Part shown: piece by piece, positions 1-9,043 of the stretch
Layout of the letters: each line of letters begins with the position of its first letter
Position numbering within the stretch: position 1 is the stretch's first letter
Source of the DNA: CAYMDP01 sp964389375
Lineage (GTDB): Bacteria > Bdellovibrionota > Bdellovibrionia > Bdellovibrionales > UBA1609
Direction of reading: 5' to 3'
Length of the DNA stretch: 64,000 bases
Assembly (NCBI GenBank): GCA_964389375.1
Contig: CAYMDP010000007.1
Span: 28,085-92,084, forward strand
Made by a program: the position numbers and the translations under genes
Notes under the pieces: model-generated
Databases searched by the model: none
Seen by the model: only the letters and a program-made list of their open reading frames with translations
Told to the model about the DNA's origin: nothing

Positions 1-671
1 CTGGCAAACCTTACAAGCTCCTCTTCTTGAAATCGAATCGGCCCATCTATAATGATGTGTATACGGGGTTCTGAGCTGTTGTTTTCCACGTAGTGAAATT
101 TTCCAACATTAATAATCATCGCGGAGCCCGAGGTGAAAGGGATCTCTTGGGTCCAAGGGGTGTGGCGTCCGGACTGATCTGTCTCTATAAAGAACTCGCA
201 GCCGACCGGATTGTTTAAAGCGATATTAATTCCTATTGCGAGTTCTCCGTCCGCCTGGTCTCGGTGGACATGAATTCTTGCTCCAGGTTCAAGCAACATA
301 AAACGAATTCGACCACATTGTTCAAGGTCCGTAAAAGACTTCAAAAACTCCATGGTCTTTGGACAGCTGTCTGCAATTGGTGTTTGCATAAATACGGGGC
401 GTTTAACTCGATAGTCGGTATGGTAGAGCGTCTTCTTTGGATCTCCTTCAAGACCTCTTAAGCAGAGGCTTTTCCATTGGGGCTCGAGGTTTTTAGTTTT
501 CCGGTAGTTTCTGTGGGGAACGAACTCGTCCATCAAGGCCAGAGCTTCATTAAAGCAGGACCCGTAGTCGAATGAAACCGGTATTTCAAGATAAGGGCAA
601 AGCTCCAAATGCCAACGCATTTCTGTGAAGTAGGGAGAAGTGGCCTGAGGGGATTTAGTCGACTGGAGCAT
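1..671 (-). CDS. Aspartyl/asparaginyl beta-hydroxylase-like 2-oxoglutarate oxygenase (partial)
   Basis: The reading frame runs off the left edge, so the C-terminus is missing; 223 codons are visible. The likely start is the ATG at 671. A TTG lies further upstream in frame just after a stop codon, and neither start has a clear ribosome binding site. The pattern fits the Fe(II)/2-oxoglutarate double-stranded beta-helix fold of the Asp/Asn hydroxylase group: an HxD pair (H136, D138), a distal His (H193 in KFHYVENN) and a 2-oxoglutarate-binding Arg (R203 in PRIHIIIDG). Such enzymes hydroxylate protein or small-molecule substrates; the substrate here cannot be told. It lies about 100 bp downstream of recQ on the same strand. 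Confidence 0.7.
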   Translation of the reverse strand, partial: MLQSTKSPQATSPYFTEMRWHLELCPYLEIPVSFDYGSCFNEALALMDEFVPHRNYRKTKNLEPQWKSLCLRGLEGDPKKTLYHTDYRVKRPVFMQTPIADSCPKTMEFLKSFTDLEQCGRIRFMLLEPGARIHVHRDQADGELAIGINIALNNPVGCEFFIETDQSGRHTPWTQEIPFTSGSAMIINVGKFHYVENNSSEPRIHIIIDGPIRFQEEELVRFA

Positions 672-770
672 GCCCGAAAAACTATCAATAATTTCCAGGC
701 CTCGCAATTAAAATGCTAGGACAAGGCAATGGACTCATCGGGCCAAAGGTCTGAATTTTTCCTTAAAGAA

Positions 771-2321
771 TCAAGAAATGCCAAGTTTCTCGAGAAGGAT
801 TTTTCCGAAGAGGGCGATCTTCTTTTCTCCAAGTCCATAAACTCTTTCGAGCTCACTTTCAGATTTTGGGTTTTTATTCGCAATATCGCGCAGAGTTTTG
901 TCGCTGAATACCATAAAGGCTGGGATATCTTTTTCTTTCGCATATTCTCTGCGCCACTCGCGAATGGCGTCCAGCATCCACTCTTGCTCTTTGGGAACAG
1001 CTCCAACCTCTGTTTTAGATTTTTTAGTAGATTTTGTTTTTAGGATTTTGCGTCCGGCCCGTGGGACAGAAAAGATTTCCTCGGGAATTTTACGAGGAGA
1101 ATCTGGAGCGCAGGTGTCACAGTGGCCGCAATTTTTAATGCGCTTTTGATCCTTAAAATAGGTCAAGATATCCGCATGCCGACATTCCGAGCCTTCGGCA
1201 TAAAAGGACATCGCTTTTAAAGCCGACCAGCGTTGATTTTTGATTCTTTGGTCAGCTTCGCTTTGAGTTATAAAGTAAGAATGAAGGCCTTTATCTTTTT
1301 TAGAATAAACCAAAAGGCAGGTTGCAGGTTTTCCGTCGCGTCCAGCGCGTCCGACTTCTTGGTAGTAGGATTCAATATTGCCTGGCATTTGGGTGTGCAC
1401 CACAAGCCGTACATCCGGGCAATCGACTCCCATTCCAAAGGCGTTTGTAGCGGCTAGGATTCGCACGTCACCGCGGTGATAGCTTTGCTCCATTTGCGTT
1501 CGGTCTTCGCTAGAAAGGCCTGCGTGATAAAAGGCCACAGACTCACCGCGGGCGGCAAGGATCGAGGCCCATTCTTCAGTCATTTTTCGGGTGCCACAGT
1601 ACAAAATGACTTTTCCCTCTGGCGTTTGCTTTAAAGCACTTAAAACGAAATTTATCTTCTCGTTTTCATCTGCGCAAAATTCGACCTGATAATACAAATT
1701 CGGGCGATAAAATCCGTAAACATGTTGGTCTGGATCCCTGAGGCCCAACTGTTTGATGATGTCGCGCTTAACGAGGGGAGTGGCTGTCGCAGTCAGACCT
1801 ATCAATGGGACTTCGGGCTTTATTTTTCTTAAAAGCGAAAGTTGCGAATACTCGGGTCGAAAATCATGACCCCATTGAGAAACACAATGGGCTTCATCGA
1901 CCGCAAACAGATTAATGTTCTTCTGATGATGAAGCCAGGGAGCAAACCCGGGCTTTTGAATTCGTTCGGGAGACAGATAAAGCAAATAGTTTTCTTGGTC
2001 CTTCATCTGTTGAAAAACTGATTTGTGTTCATTTAGGCTTAGACCTGAGTGAATACAACCGGCATGAAGGCCCAACTTTCTTAAGGCCTGGACTTGATCA
2101 TTCATGAGGGCGATTAAAGGAGAGACAACAATAGTGATGCCGGGACTAGCGACCGCTGGAAGTTGATAACAAAGAGATTTACCGCCCCCTGTTGGCATGA
2201 CGGCCAGAACATCTTTTTTTGCCAGGACGGACTCAATAATTGCCTTTTGTCCCAAGCGAAAACTAGACAGGTGAAATCGATCTTTTAATAGCCGAGAAAG
2301 AAGCTCCTGGTTTTCGTTCAT
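771..2321 (-). CDS. recQ: RecQ-family ATP-dependent DNA helicase lacking the winged-helix domain
   Basis: This is a 3'-5' DNA helicase of 516 residues. Visible motifs are Walker A TGGGKS (about 44-49), DEAH (142-145), the RecQ aromatic-rich loop around 146-160, the SAT-type TATAT motif (178-182) and motif VI QEVGRAGRDG (321-330). The zinc-binding Cys set is C380, C398, C401 and C404. An HRDC domain follows at about 446-516. In E. coli RecQ (609 residues) a winged-helix domain lies between the zinc site and HRDC; here only a basic linker of about 40 residues is present. The start ATG overlaps the recN stop codon (TAATG), so the two genes are translationally coupled. Confidence 0.93.
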   Translation of the reverse strand: MNENQELLSRLLKDRFHLSSFRLGQKAIIESVLAKKDVLAVMPTGGGKSLCYQLPAVASPGITIVVSPLIALMNDQVQALRKLGLHAGCIHSGLSLNEHKSVFQQMKDQENYLLYLSPERIQKPGFAPWLHHQKNINLFAVDEAHCVSQWGHDFRPEYSQLSLLRKIKPEVPLIGLTATATPLVKRDIIKQLGLRDPDQHVYGFYRPNLYYQVEFCADENEKINFVLSALKQTPEGKVILYCGTRKMTEEWASILAARGESVAFYHAGLSSEDRTQMEQSYHRGDVRILAATNAFGMGVDCPDVRLVVHTQMPGNIESYYQEVGRAGRDGKPATCLLVYSKKDKGLHSYFITQSEADQRIKNQRWSALKAMSFYAEGSECRHADILTYFKDQKRIKNCGHCDTCAPDSPRKIPEEIFSVPRAGRKILKTKSTKKSKTEVGAVPKEQEWMLDAIREWRREYAKEKDIPAFMVFSDKTLRDIANKNPKSESELERVYGLGEKKIALFGKILLEKLGIS

Positions 2322-4021
2322 TAGTTCGTTGTCGACTCTGAAAGTAATTGTTTAGCGTGATCTAAAGAGGTCTTGGATATTTTTTCCCCGGAAATCAGGC
2401 GCGCAATTTCTTTGACCCGATCTGCAGACTTCAGTGGTGCGACGTTCATTTGAACCCCATTTTTACTCGGAGATTTTTCAATTAAAAAATGGTGATCGGC
2501 AAATGCAGCAACTTGTGGAAGATGAGTGACACAAATGACTTGTTGGCCCTCAGAGATAGATCTTAACTTTCGTCCGACCTTTTCGGCAGTTAGTCCGCTG
2601 ACACCCGTATCCACCTCGTCAAAAAGATAAGTTCGAGGCTGGTTAGAATGACCGACGACGCGCTTTAATGAAAGCAAGATACGGCTTAATTCTCCGCCAC
2701 TGGCGACCTTTGCCAAGGATCTGGCCTCATCTTTTTTAGAGGCCTGAATCATAAACTCAACTTCGCTAAGGCCTGTCGAGTTCCACTGATCCATCTGATC
2801 TGCGCGCACCACAAAGGTCACGCCTTTCATGTTTAAATCCAGCAGCTCTTCGTTGACGCCTTTTTCTAAAAGCTTTGCGCCATTTTTTCGACGTTTATGC
2901 AGGTCCTCACCCAAATTCTGAAGCTGCAAGTGGATTTTCTCTTTTTCAGCTTGAAGACTGACAAGCTGGCTGTCGGCGAGTTCAAGGCTCTCGATCTCGC
3001 TTTCGATCTCACGCAAGCTTTTCAGAATATCATCGGCGTCTCCACCAAACTTTTTTTGCAGTCGTCTTAGTGTCGACATTCGGGCCTCGACCTCTTCAAG
3101 CTCTTTGGGGTCTGCATCTAGATTTTTTTCATAAGAGCGAAGCTCATAGACGCTGTCCTCAAGAAGACTTTTGGCTTGAGTCAGGTTTTCAGTCCATTTC
3201 GAAAGGCTTGGGTCCAAGTGGGTCAGCTCACTCGCACGCTGAAGGATCTGGTGGAGACGAACCAAAATCGAATCGTCTTCACTATAAATCATTCCTTCTG
3301 CAAGCTGGGCGAATTCGGTGAGGCGGGCGGAGTGTTTAATTCGATGGTATTTTTCTTCTAAGACCTTCTCTTCACCAACTTGTAAGTCCAGTCCGGTGAT
3401 CTCGTCTCGCTGATACTTTAAGAAATCAAGACGCTGATCACGACTTCGAGCGGCCTCCTGAATTTTTTCGATTTCAGTTTCAATCTCACTTAAGCGATGA
3501 AAGCCCTTTTCAAACTCAAGCCGAAGTGTCCAGCACCCCGAGTACTGATCTAAGACCTCAAGGTGATATGTCTTTGACTGAAGATTGCGGTTTTCATGCT
3601 GACCAGTCATCTCAATCAAAGGGGCCGTATGTCCGGTGACCGTAATCAAGGGGCAGACAACATCGCGCAAGTTTGTGAGGGCCGAAAGCCTTCCATTGAT
3701 ATAGATTTTGCTTTTTCCTTGGCTAGAAACGACGCGGCGGACGATTAGGGAGTCGTCTTCAATTTCGATCCCCATTTCTTCAAGGCTTTTTTGAATGTCT
3801 TTTCTAGAAGTCAGGTCAAAGCAGCCTTCGATGACTGCCGAGTCCGCTCCTGAGCGAACGGTGTCGGCTAAGGCTTTTTCGCCCATCAACAAGGCTAAGC
3901 TTTTTAGAATGATTGATTTTCCTGCTCCAGTTTCTCCGCTTAAAATATTTAAGCCGGATTTAAACGAAAGGCTGAGTGATTCGATAATCGCAAAATTTTT
4001 GACCTTGAGTTCGACCAACAT
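2321..4021 (-). CDS. recN: DNA repair protein RecN
   Basis: RecN is an SMC-like ATPase that acts in double-strand break repair. The frame is open further upstream, but the ATG at 4021 is preferred: it follows a GGGGG-type ribosome binding site and begins with the typical RecN start MLVELKVKNFAIIESL. That gives 566 residues, normal for the family. Walker A is GETGAGKS near residue 30. A long coiled coil fills the middle, and the ABC signature (ASGGELSR) and Walker B (YLFDEVDTG) lie in the C-terminal third. It sits between nadK and recQ, an order seen in other bacteria where nadK precedes recN. Confidence 0.95.
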   Translation of the reverse strand: MLVELKVKNFAIIESLSLSFKSGLNILSGETGAGKSIILKSLALLMGEKALADTVRSGADSAVIEGCFDLTSRKDIQKSLEEMGIEIEDDSLIVRRVVSSQGKSKIYINGRLSALTNLRDVVCPLITVTGHTAPLIEMTGQHENRNLQSKTYHLEVLDQYSGCWTLRLEFEKGFHRLSEIETEIEKIQEAARSRDQRLDFLKYQRDEITGLDLQVGEEKVLEEKYHRIKHSARLTEFAQLAEGMIYSEDDSILVRLHQILQRASELTHLDPSLSKWTENLTQAKSLLEDSVYELRSYEKNLDADPKELEEVEARMSTLRRLQKKFGGDADDILKSLREIESEIESLELADSQLVSLQAEKEKIHLQLQNLGEDLHKRRKNGAKLLEKGVNEELLDLNMKGVTFVVRADQMDQWNSTGLSEVEFMIQASKKDEARSLAKVASGGELSRILLSLKRVVGHSNQPRTYLFDEVDTGVSGLTAEKVGRKLRSISEGQQVICVTHLPQVAAFADHHFLIEKSPSKNGVQMNVAPLKSADRVKEIARLISGEKISKTSLDHAKQLLSESTTN

Positions 4022-4085
4022 CCCTAGAATCCCCCTATTGAAATAATCCCCAAAAAAACCGCGGCCAGAATTCTCGGAGAATACA

Positions 4086-4991
4086 TTAGTTTCGGGCTCC
4101 AAATTTCAATTTTTCGCGCAAAAGATCAAAATAGTTATGAGTCGGATGGCGCAAAATAAAATGATCACAAGGGTGCCGCTCAATGAGGATTTCGTCTCGG
4201 TCAGAAATCTCGTCGATCTTTTTTCCGTCGACGGTTAAAAATGCGCGCTGCTGACCTTCCCTTAAGCGAAAGACAATTTTTTTATGATCTGGAAGAATCA
4301 AAGGGCGATTGGTTAGGCTATGAGGGCAAATCGGGGTGACCACCAAAGAGTTCACCTCTGGGTGAAGAATAGGGCCTCCTGCAGCCAAGTTGTAAGCCGT
4401 TGAACCCGTCGGAGAAGCAATAATAATTCCATCCGCTTTCACCGAACTAATTAGATAAGAATCGATGCTGACATCGACATAGATTAAATGAGGGTGAGGC
4501 CCACGCTCTAAAACAAGATCATTCAATGCAGAGAGTTCTTTAATGACCTTGTTGCGTCGGCGCAATTTCACTTTCAAAACAGATCTTCGTCTTAACTCCA
4601 TTTGTCCGTCGAGCACGAGCTGAAGAGTCGCGTACATGTCTTCCACTCGAACGGCTGTTAAAAATCCCAGAGATCCTAAATTGACGCCGATAATGGGAAT
4701 ATGTTTTCCCTCAAGAAGGCGAACGGCTTGAAGGTAGGTTCCGTCCCCACCAAGAACGACAACTAAGTCGATTCGAGCCATCGATTTAAGGGGCGGAATT
4801 TTCTTCTTCTGAACTCGAATACTTTGTTTGGGGTGGGAAAAAGTCTTAATCTTTAACTCAGAAAACCACATGCTAAGCTCTGTGGCCATCTGCTCCGCTT
4901 CCGTCGTGCCCTCGCGATAGACGATGAGGACGTTTTTGACCTTATCTTTAAATAATCTATAAGCTTTCTTCACGGCTTCAAGGACTCCCAA
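4086..4991 (-). CDS. nadK: NAD kinase
   Basis: NAD kinase (ATP + NAD+ to NADP+ + ADP), cytosolic, about 300 residues. It carries the family GGDGT motif (VVVLGGDGTYLQAV), the ND motif in ALNDLVLERG and the glycine-rich SPTGSTAYNLAAGGPI motif. The start is uncertain: the longest frame begins with TTG at 4991. A GTG six codons downstream, preceded by GGGAG, is an equally good choice. The recN start lies about 65 bp beyond this gene's stop, so nadK, recN and recQ are probably one transcript. Confidence 0.94.
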   Translation of the reverse strand: MGVLEAVKKAYRLFKDKVKNVLIVYREGTTEAEQMATELSMWFSELKIKTFSHPKQSIRVQKKKIPPLKSMARIDLVVVLGGDGTYLQAVRLLEGKHIPIIGVNLGSLGFLTAVRVEDMYATLQLVLDGQMELRRRSVLKVKLRRRNKVIKELSALNDLVLERGPHPHLIYVDVSIDSYLISSVKADGIIIASPTGSTAYNLAAGGPILHPEVNSLVVTPICPHSLTNRPLILPDHKKIVFRLREGQQRAFLTVDGKKIDEISDRDEILIERHPCDHFILRHPTHNYFDLLREKLKFGARN

Positions 4992-5032
4992 GACTCACAG
5001 GTTGCACTTTCGAACTTGATCACAAGCTTTGA

Positions 5033-7090
5033 CTACTCCGCCAGTCCGTCCCGACGAAGCAAAGCTTTCGGGTCAGGTTCTCTGCCACGAAAACGTTTGT
5101 AAAGCTCCATTGGGTGCTCGGTTCCGCCCCGTGATAAGATATGCTCTTTAAACTTTCCGGCGACTTCGGCATCGAACAAACCACGCTCTTTAAAATATTC
5201 GAAAGCATCCGCATCCAGAACTTCAGCCCACTTGTAAGAGTAGTATCCGGCCGAGTAGCCGCCCGCGAAGATATGCGAAAAGCTACATGAAACATTCGTG
5301 CCCTGGACGGGGGGAATTAAAGTCGAGTTTTTAAGAGTCTCGAGTTCGAACTCCGGAACTGAGCGGATCTGAGAAGGTTCAACCGTGTGCCAGGCCAAAT
5401 CAAGAGTCGAGAGGTTTGACTGGCGTAGGCCATACCAGCCCGACAAAAATTTTGAAGTCTCTTTGATCTTTTGAACGAGCGCATCTGGAATCGGCTCTTG
5501 CCTGAGGTAATGTTTCGCAAAGATCCGCAGACTTTCAGTCTCTTGAGTCCAATTCTCGAAAACCTGAGAGGGCAGCTCTACAAAGTCCCAGTACACATTC
5601 GTGCCCGAAAGAGAGCGATAGGTGCACTTCGAAAGCAGGCTATGAAGTGCGTGACCAAGTTCGTGAAACAAAGTTCGGACTTCATCAAAAGTTAACAAAG
5701 AGGGTTTGCTGGCGGTGGGTTTAGTAAAGTTACACACCACACTGACATGAGGTCTTGTGACTTTCCCCTGATACAGGCCTTGTTCGAGATAATTAGTCAT
5801 CCATGCGCCTGATCGTTTTCCGGCGCGCGGGAAAAAATCCGCGTAAAGAAGACCTACGAAATCCTTGTCATTATTTTCCCAAACTTCAAACACACGGACA
5901 TCGGGATGATAAACCGGGTACTCAGAGCTGGCCTTAAAATTTAGACCGTAAAGTTTACGGGCGTGCTCAAAGGCGCCGGCTTCCACATTTTCGAGTTTAA
6001 AGTAAGGACGAAGCTCTTCTTCATCGAAATTAAATTTCTCTTTCTTTAAGGCTTCAATCAGAAAGCCGACATCCCAAGGTTGAATCGGGCTTGGGAAGGA
6101 TTTTGATTTTGCGAAAGTCTCGAGCATTTTCAAGTCTTTTTCTGCAGCCAGCTTATAAGACTTTAAAAGCGGTTCTAAAAAGGACCGTACTCGCTCGGGG
6201 CTTTCGGCCATGCGGCGCTCAAGTACAAATTCAGCGTGATTCTTAAAACCTAAAAGCTGAGCCCGCTCGTGACGAAGTCGAATTAGCTCCAGAATATTTT
6301 TTTGATTGTCACTGGCGGTATTAAAGGCGCGGCTGTTGTAAGCGCGATGAAGTTTTTCTCGGCCTTCGCGGTTTTCGCAATACTGAAGGTAGGGCAGTAA
6401 GGACGGAGCTTGCAGGGTAAAAAGCCACTGGCCTTTTTTGCCTTTTTCTTCAGCTGCGAGCGCTGCAGCCTCAAGAGCAGACTCCGGTAAGCCTTTAAGT
6501 CGATTCAAGTCGGTTTCCCAAAACTCGAAACTGTTTGTGTCTTTTAAAACATTGTCAGAAAACTCAGGCCCAAGTTTTGATAAGGTCTCGTCAATTTCGC
6601 GCAAACGATTTTTTTGTGTCTCAGAAAGTAAAGCCCCGTTACGAACAAATTCTTTATAAGATTTGTCTAAAAGTTCGCTCTGCTCCGTATTTAAACCCAA
6701 CTGGGTTCTATTTTCGAAAAGTGTTTTAACTCGAGCGAAGATTTTAGAATCTAGGCTAATATCACTCGAAAAATTGGAAAGCCTTGGCCCCATTTCTTTT
6801 GCAAGTGCCTGGAGGCTTTCGTTGGTCTCTGCACTGAGCAAGTTATAAAACACACCAGATATCAGCTCAATTTTTTCGGACAAGGTTTCAAGGGCCAAAA
6901 GCGTATTCTCGAAGGTCGGAGGTGCGGATTGAGATTTTATCTGTTCAAATTTAAGCTTGGCTTCTTGAATCGCCTGATCAATCGCCGGGAGAAAATGTTC
7001 GGGCCGAATGTCAGGAAAAGAGATGGCTTTATGTTTATTTGGGGAAGCAAGCAGGAGCGGATTCTGGGATAATACATTGGTGTTTGTCAT
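5033..7090 (-). CDS. prlC: M3-family oligopeptidase (oligopeptidase A type)
   Basis: This is a zinc metallopeptidase of 685 residues that degrades oligopeptides in the cytosol. The zinc site HELGH is at 476-480 and the third ligand is probably E505 in WDFVELPSQ. Length and motif order match oligopeptidase A (PrlC) of family M3. No signal peptide is seen, consistent with a cytoplasmic enzyme. Its start overlaps the end of a possible small membrane-protein gene on the same strand. The gene symbol rests on family resemblance, so a dipeptidyl carboxypeptidase-like specificity cannot be excluded. Confidence 0.9.
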   Translation of the reverse strand: MTNTNVLSQNPLLLASPNKHKAISFPDIRPEHFLPAIDQAIQEAKLKFEQIKSQSAPPTFENTLLALETLSEKIELISGVFYNLLSAETNESLQALAKEMGPRLSNFSSDISLDSKIFARVKTLFENRTQLGLNTEQSELLDKSYKEFVRNGALLSETQKNRLREIDETLSKLGPEFSDNVLKDTNSFEFWETDLNRLKGLPESALEAAALAAEEKGKKGQWLFTLQAPSLLPYLQYCENREGREKLHRAYNSRAFNTASDNQKNILELIRLRHERAQLLGFKNHAEFVLERRMAESPERVRSFLEPLLKSYKLAAEKDLKMLETFAKSKSFPSPIQPWDVGFLIEALKKEKFNFDEEELRPYFKLENVEAGAFEHARKLYGLNFKASSEYPVYHPDVRVFEVWENNDKDFVGLLYADFFPRAGKRSGAWMTNYLEQGLYQGKVTRPHVSVVCNFTKPTASKPSLLTFDEVRTLFHELGHALHSLLSKCTYRSLSGTNVYWDFVELPSQVFENWTQETESLRIFAKHYLRQEPIPDALVQKIKETSKFLSGWYGLRQSNLSTLDLAWHTVEPSQIRSVPEFELETLKNSTLIPPVQGTNVSCSFSHIFAGGYSAGYYSYKWAEVLDADAFEYFKERGLFDAEVAGKFKEHILSRGGTEHPMELYKRFRGREPDPKALLRRDGLAE

Positions 7091-7268
7091 GTTCTGTGGA
7101 TATCACATTCAACTCGCTTTGTGGAAACATTTTGCGGGCCTTTAGCCCCAAGTGAGGGAACTGTAAAAACAGTAAAATCCAACAGATGACAAGGATGGTC
7201 AAAAAGCCCATCAGTCCTACGAGGACCCGGGCTTTTTGGGGATGAAATGCGATGAAAATTTTAAACAT
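7035..7268 (-). CDS. Possible small single-pass membrane protein
   Basis: A 77-residue frame overlaps the first 56 bases of the M3 peptidase gene. Residues about 15-37 form one strongly hydrophobic segment (VLVGLMGFLTILVICWILLF). The N-terminus is short and basic; the C-terminus would be periplasmic. No strong ribosome binding site is seen. The hydrophobic segment lies mostly outside the overlap and is unlikely by chance, but there is no recognised family. It may be a real leader gene coupled to the peptidase or a chance frame. Confidence 0.4.
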   Translation of the reverse strand: MFKIFIAFHPQKARVLVGLMGFLTILVICWILLFLQFPHLGLKARKMFPQSELNVISTEHDKHQCIIPESAPACFPK

Positions 7269-7304
7269 CTGTTGACTGCCTCAGTTTGATTTCTAGAGAA
7301 AACT

Positions 7305-7946
7305 TTAGAAGCAAACGCTTAAAGTGCCGCCGAAATACAAGGGTCCGAATTGAACACCGGCACCGGCTCCAGAGCAAACCGTTTGACAGTTGATTCCCGG
7401 AATACAGGTGTTGATCGTTCCTCCACCGTAGTATCCACCAGGCATTGATCCTTGGACTAGGTCTTGGCGCACACACACAATTCCATAACCTAAGTTTGCG
7501 GGAACATAAGAAGCGCCATAGATCATGCTCCATCCGCTACAATCGTTATAGTTGTAATTATGAGAGTAGTAGTAATATGGCATGATTTGGCCGTTTTGAA
7601 TATCAAGGTAGCTTTGGTTACAGTTGACGATCTGATTCGCTTGATCCACGAAAGCTTGGCGTTGGTGATCATAGCGATAATAGATACAAAGATTCTGGTT
7701 GTTTGGGTTCACAGGAGTACAAGGGTTTCCGTTTTGATCCCGATAAGCTTGCGGATGATTTTGATAAAAACCACTCTGGGGCTGATAGGTACAAGTTGTT
7801 GTTGTTGGAGTCGTTGCGGTCACTCCGCCGCCTCCGCCGCTATCACTTTTTTTACCTGGGCAGGCCGTCACGCTGAGTGACAACATAAGGACCCCTAATA
7901 TTTGTAGGGCGATCGATTTGCCGCTTTTCAGATTTTGAGGTCTCAT
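7305..7946 (-). CDS. Secreted lipoprotein, Gly/Asn/Tyr/Cys-rich
   Basis: A 213-residue protein with a lipoprotein signal: a basic N-terminus, a hydrophobic stretch and the lipobox SVTAC with Cys29 as lipidation site. A flexible KKSDSGGGGG linker follows. The mature part is rich in Asn, Tyr, Gln and Cys and contains repeated CxPVNPN/CNQSY-type segments. Many cysteines suggest disulfides in the periplasm or at the cell surface. I do not recognise the family. Nothing in its neighbourhood fixes a role. Confidence 0.8.
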   Translation of the reverse strand: MRPQNLKSGKSIALQILGVLMLSLSVTACPGKKSDSGGGGGVTATTPTTTTCTYQPQSGFYQNHPQAYRDQNGNPCTPVNPNNQNLCIYYRYDHQRQAFVDQANQIVNCNQSYLDIQNGQIMPYYYYSHNYNYNDCSGWSMIYGASYVPANLGYGIVCVRQDLVQGSMPGGYYGGGTINTCIPGINCQTVCSGAGAGVQFGPLYFGGTLSVCF

Positions 7947-8235
7947 ATTCTTTCTCCAGGTCTATAGGGTCCAATTTCAGTTTTGTTCCGAACCCCTGAT
8001 AATCCAAGATTTATGCCGCGAAGGGATCTTACTCTTATGAGGCTCAAGTCGAAATAAGGAGCCAGGCGCGGCAGGGAGACTGACAATTTTGGGCCTTGAT
8101 CAAGTAAATACGCCAATTTTGGTCCTTCTATCTGCAGGACCTTAGGCAAGAAAAACCTCTGTGAATCAGGTTTATAGCATTTCGGGCAGTCAGTTTTTTG
8201 CACCGAAAACAAGCCCTTGAGAGGTCGTGGGATGA
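7947..8235. promoter_or_regulatory. Divergent intergenic region
   Basis: This 289-bp gap separates the minus-strand lipoprotein from the plus-strand glutaminase-like gene and must hold both promoters. Two related CAATTTTGGNCCTT segments occur about 30 bp apart (near 8083 and 8112), a possible operator pair. A minus-strand frame across the region gives a basic, low-information peptide and is not called as a gene. Confidence 0.3.
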
Positions 8236-8982
8236 ATGCCGATAAAGTCAGTAGTGGACGCAAAATCGAAAGTTCTATTTATTCTATTTCTCTTAACAGG
8301 CTTATCTGTTTTTAAGGCCGATTTGGTCCGTCAATATCTGGACGACCTTAAGACTCCGGTGGATAGAAATATTGCCAGCTCAATTTATGATTACCTTAGC
8401 CCTCACGAAATTGAAGTTATCGATGGAAAGGCTCATTTTCAGTTTGAGGATTTTGAGTTGGATTTTGAAGTCAGTGTCCTCAGTGAGTCTGAGGCTCAAA
8501 GCTTGTTTCAGTTTTTGGCGGCCCGCAAGGATATTGCTTTTAAGTTTATTGCTTATGGATGTGAACCTCGGGCTCATAAAATGGCTCTTTTGCTAGAGGA
8601 AAAGAATATCCAAGTGGGCAAGGTGTTTGTTTTAGGGGATCTGCAAGTTGATAATCCTAGGGACCCAGCAAAACCGATTCGTTGGCCAGAACATGTGGCC
8701 CCCTTTGTTGTGGTTCAGGGCCAAGAGGGTCTAAAGAAATTCATCCTTGATCCTTCATTATTTGATCGCGCGGTTGAGGTCGATACTTGGCTGGCGCTTA
8801 TGACTCAACACCAACCCAAATCCTTTCCGTCAGTATATTATACCCCAAGGTTTTATTACCAAGTCTACAGCTTCACGGTCCCAACGAAAAATTACCAGGA
8901 CTACGAGATAGGTTCGATGAAATCAAAATTGAAAGAATACCTCGAGCTTCAAAACTCTGGATCAAGCCCTGAACAAAAGTAG
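8236..8982 (+). CDS. Protein-glutaminase-like exported enzyme
   Basis: A 248-residue protein with an N-terminal hydrophobic export segment (about 12-26). The centre resembles bacterial protein glutaminase, which deamidates glutamine side chains in proteins. The candidate catalytic triad is C109 in the CEPRAH motif, H153 in HVAPFVV and D172 in ILDPSLF, in the C-H-D order and spacing expected. A GAGG ribosome binding site lies about 10 bases upstream. It stands alone between two minus-strand genes. The target is unknown; in a predator or surface-active bacterium it could act on envelope or prey proteins, which is inference. Confidence 0.65.
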   Translation: MPIKSVVDAKSKVLFILFLLTGLSVFKADLVRQYLDDLKTPVDRNIASSIYDYLSPHEIEVIDGKAHFQFEDFELDFEVSVLSESEAQSLFQFLAARKDIAFKFIAYGCEPRAHKMALLLEEKNIQVGKVFVLGDLQVDNPRDPAKPIRWPEHVAPFVVVQGQEGLKKFILDPSLFDRAVEVDTWLALMTQHQPKSFPSVYYTPRFYYQVYSFTVPTKNYQDYEIGSMKSKLKEYLELQNSGSSPEQK

Positions 8983-9043
8983 ACAGAGTTGAATTCGGAG
9001 TGCCCTAGAGTTTTAATGTTGAGCACTGAGCAAACGAACAAAT

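Noticed and set aside
7305..7946. Possible toxin or antimicrobial peptide because of many Cys, Asn and Tyr
   Set aside because: There is no known toxin motif and no immunity gene; only a lipoprotein signal can be supported.
7943..8263. A 106-residue minus-strand frame in the divergent intergenic region
   Set aside because: The peptide is basic, Pro/Leu/Arg-rich and featureless, overlaps both neighbouring genes' starts and has no convincing ribosome binding site.
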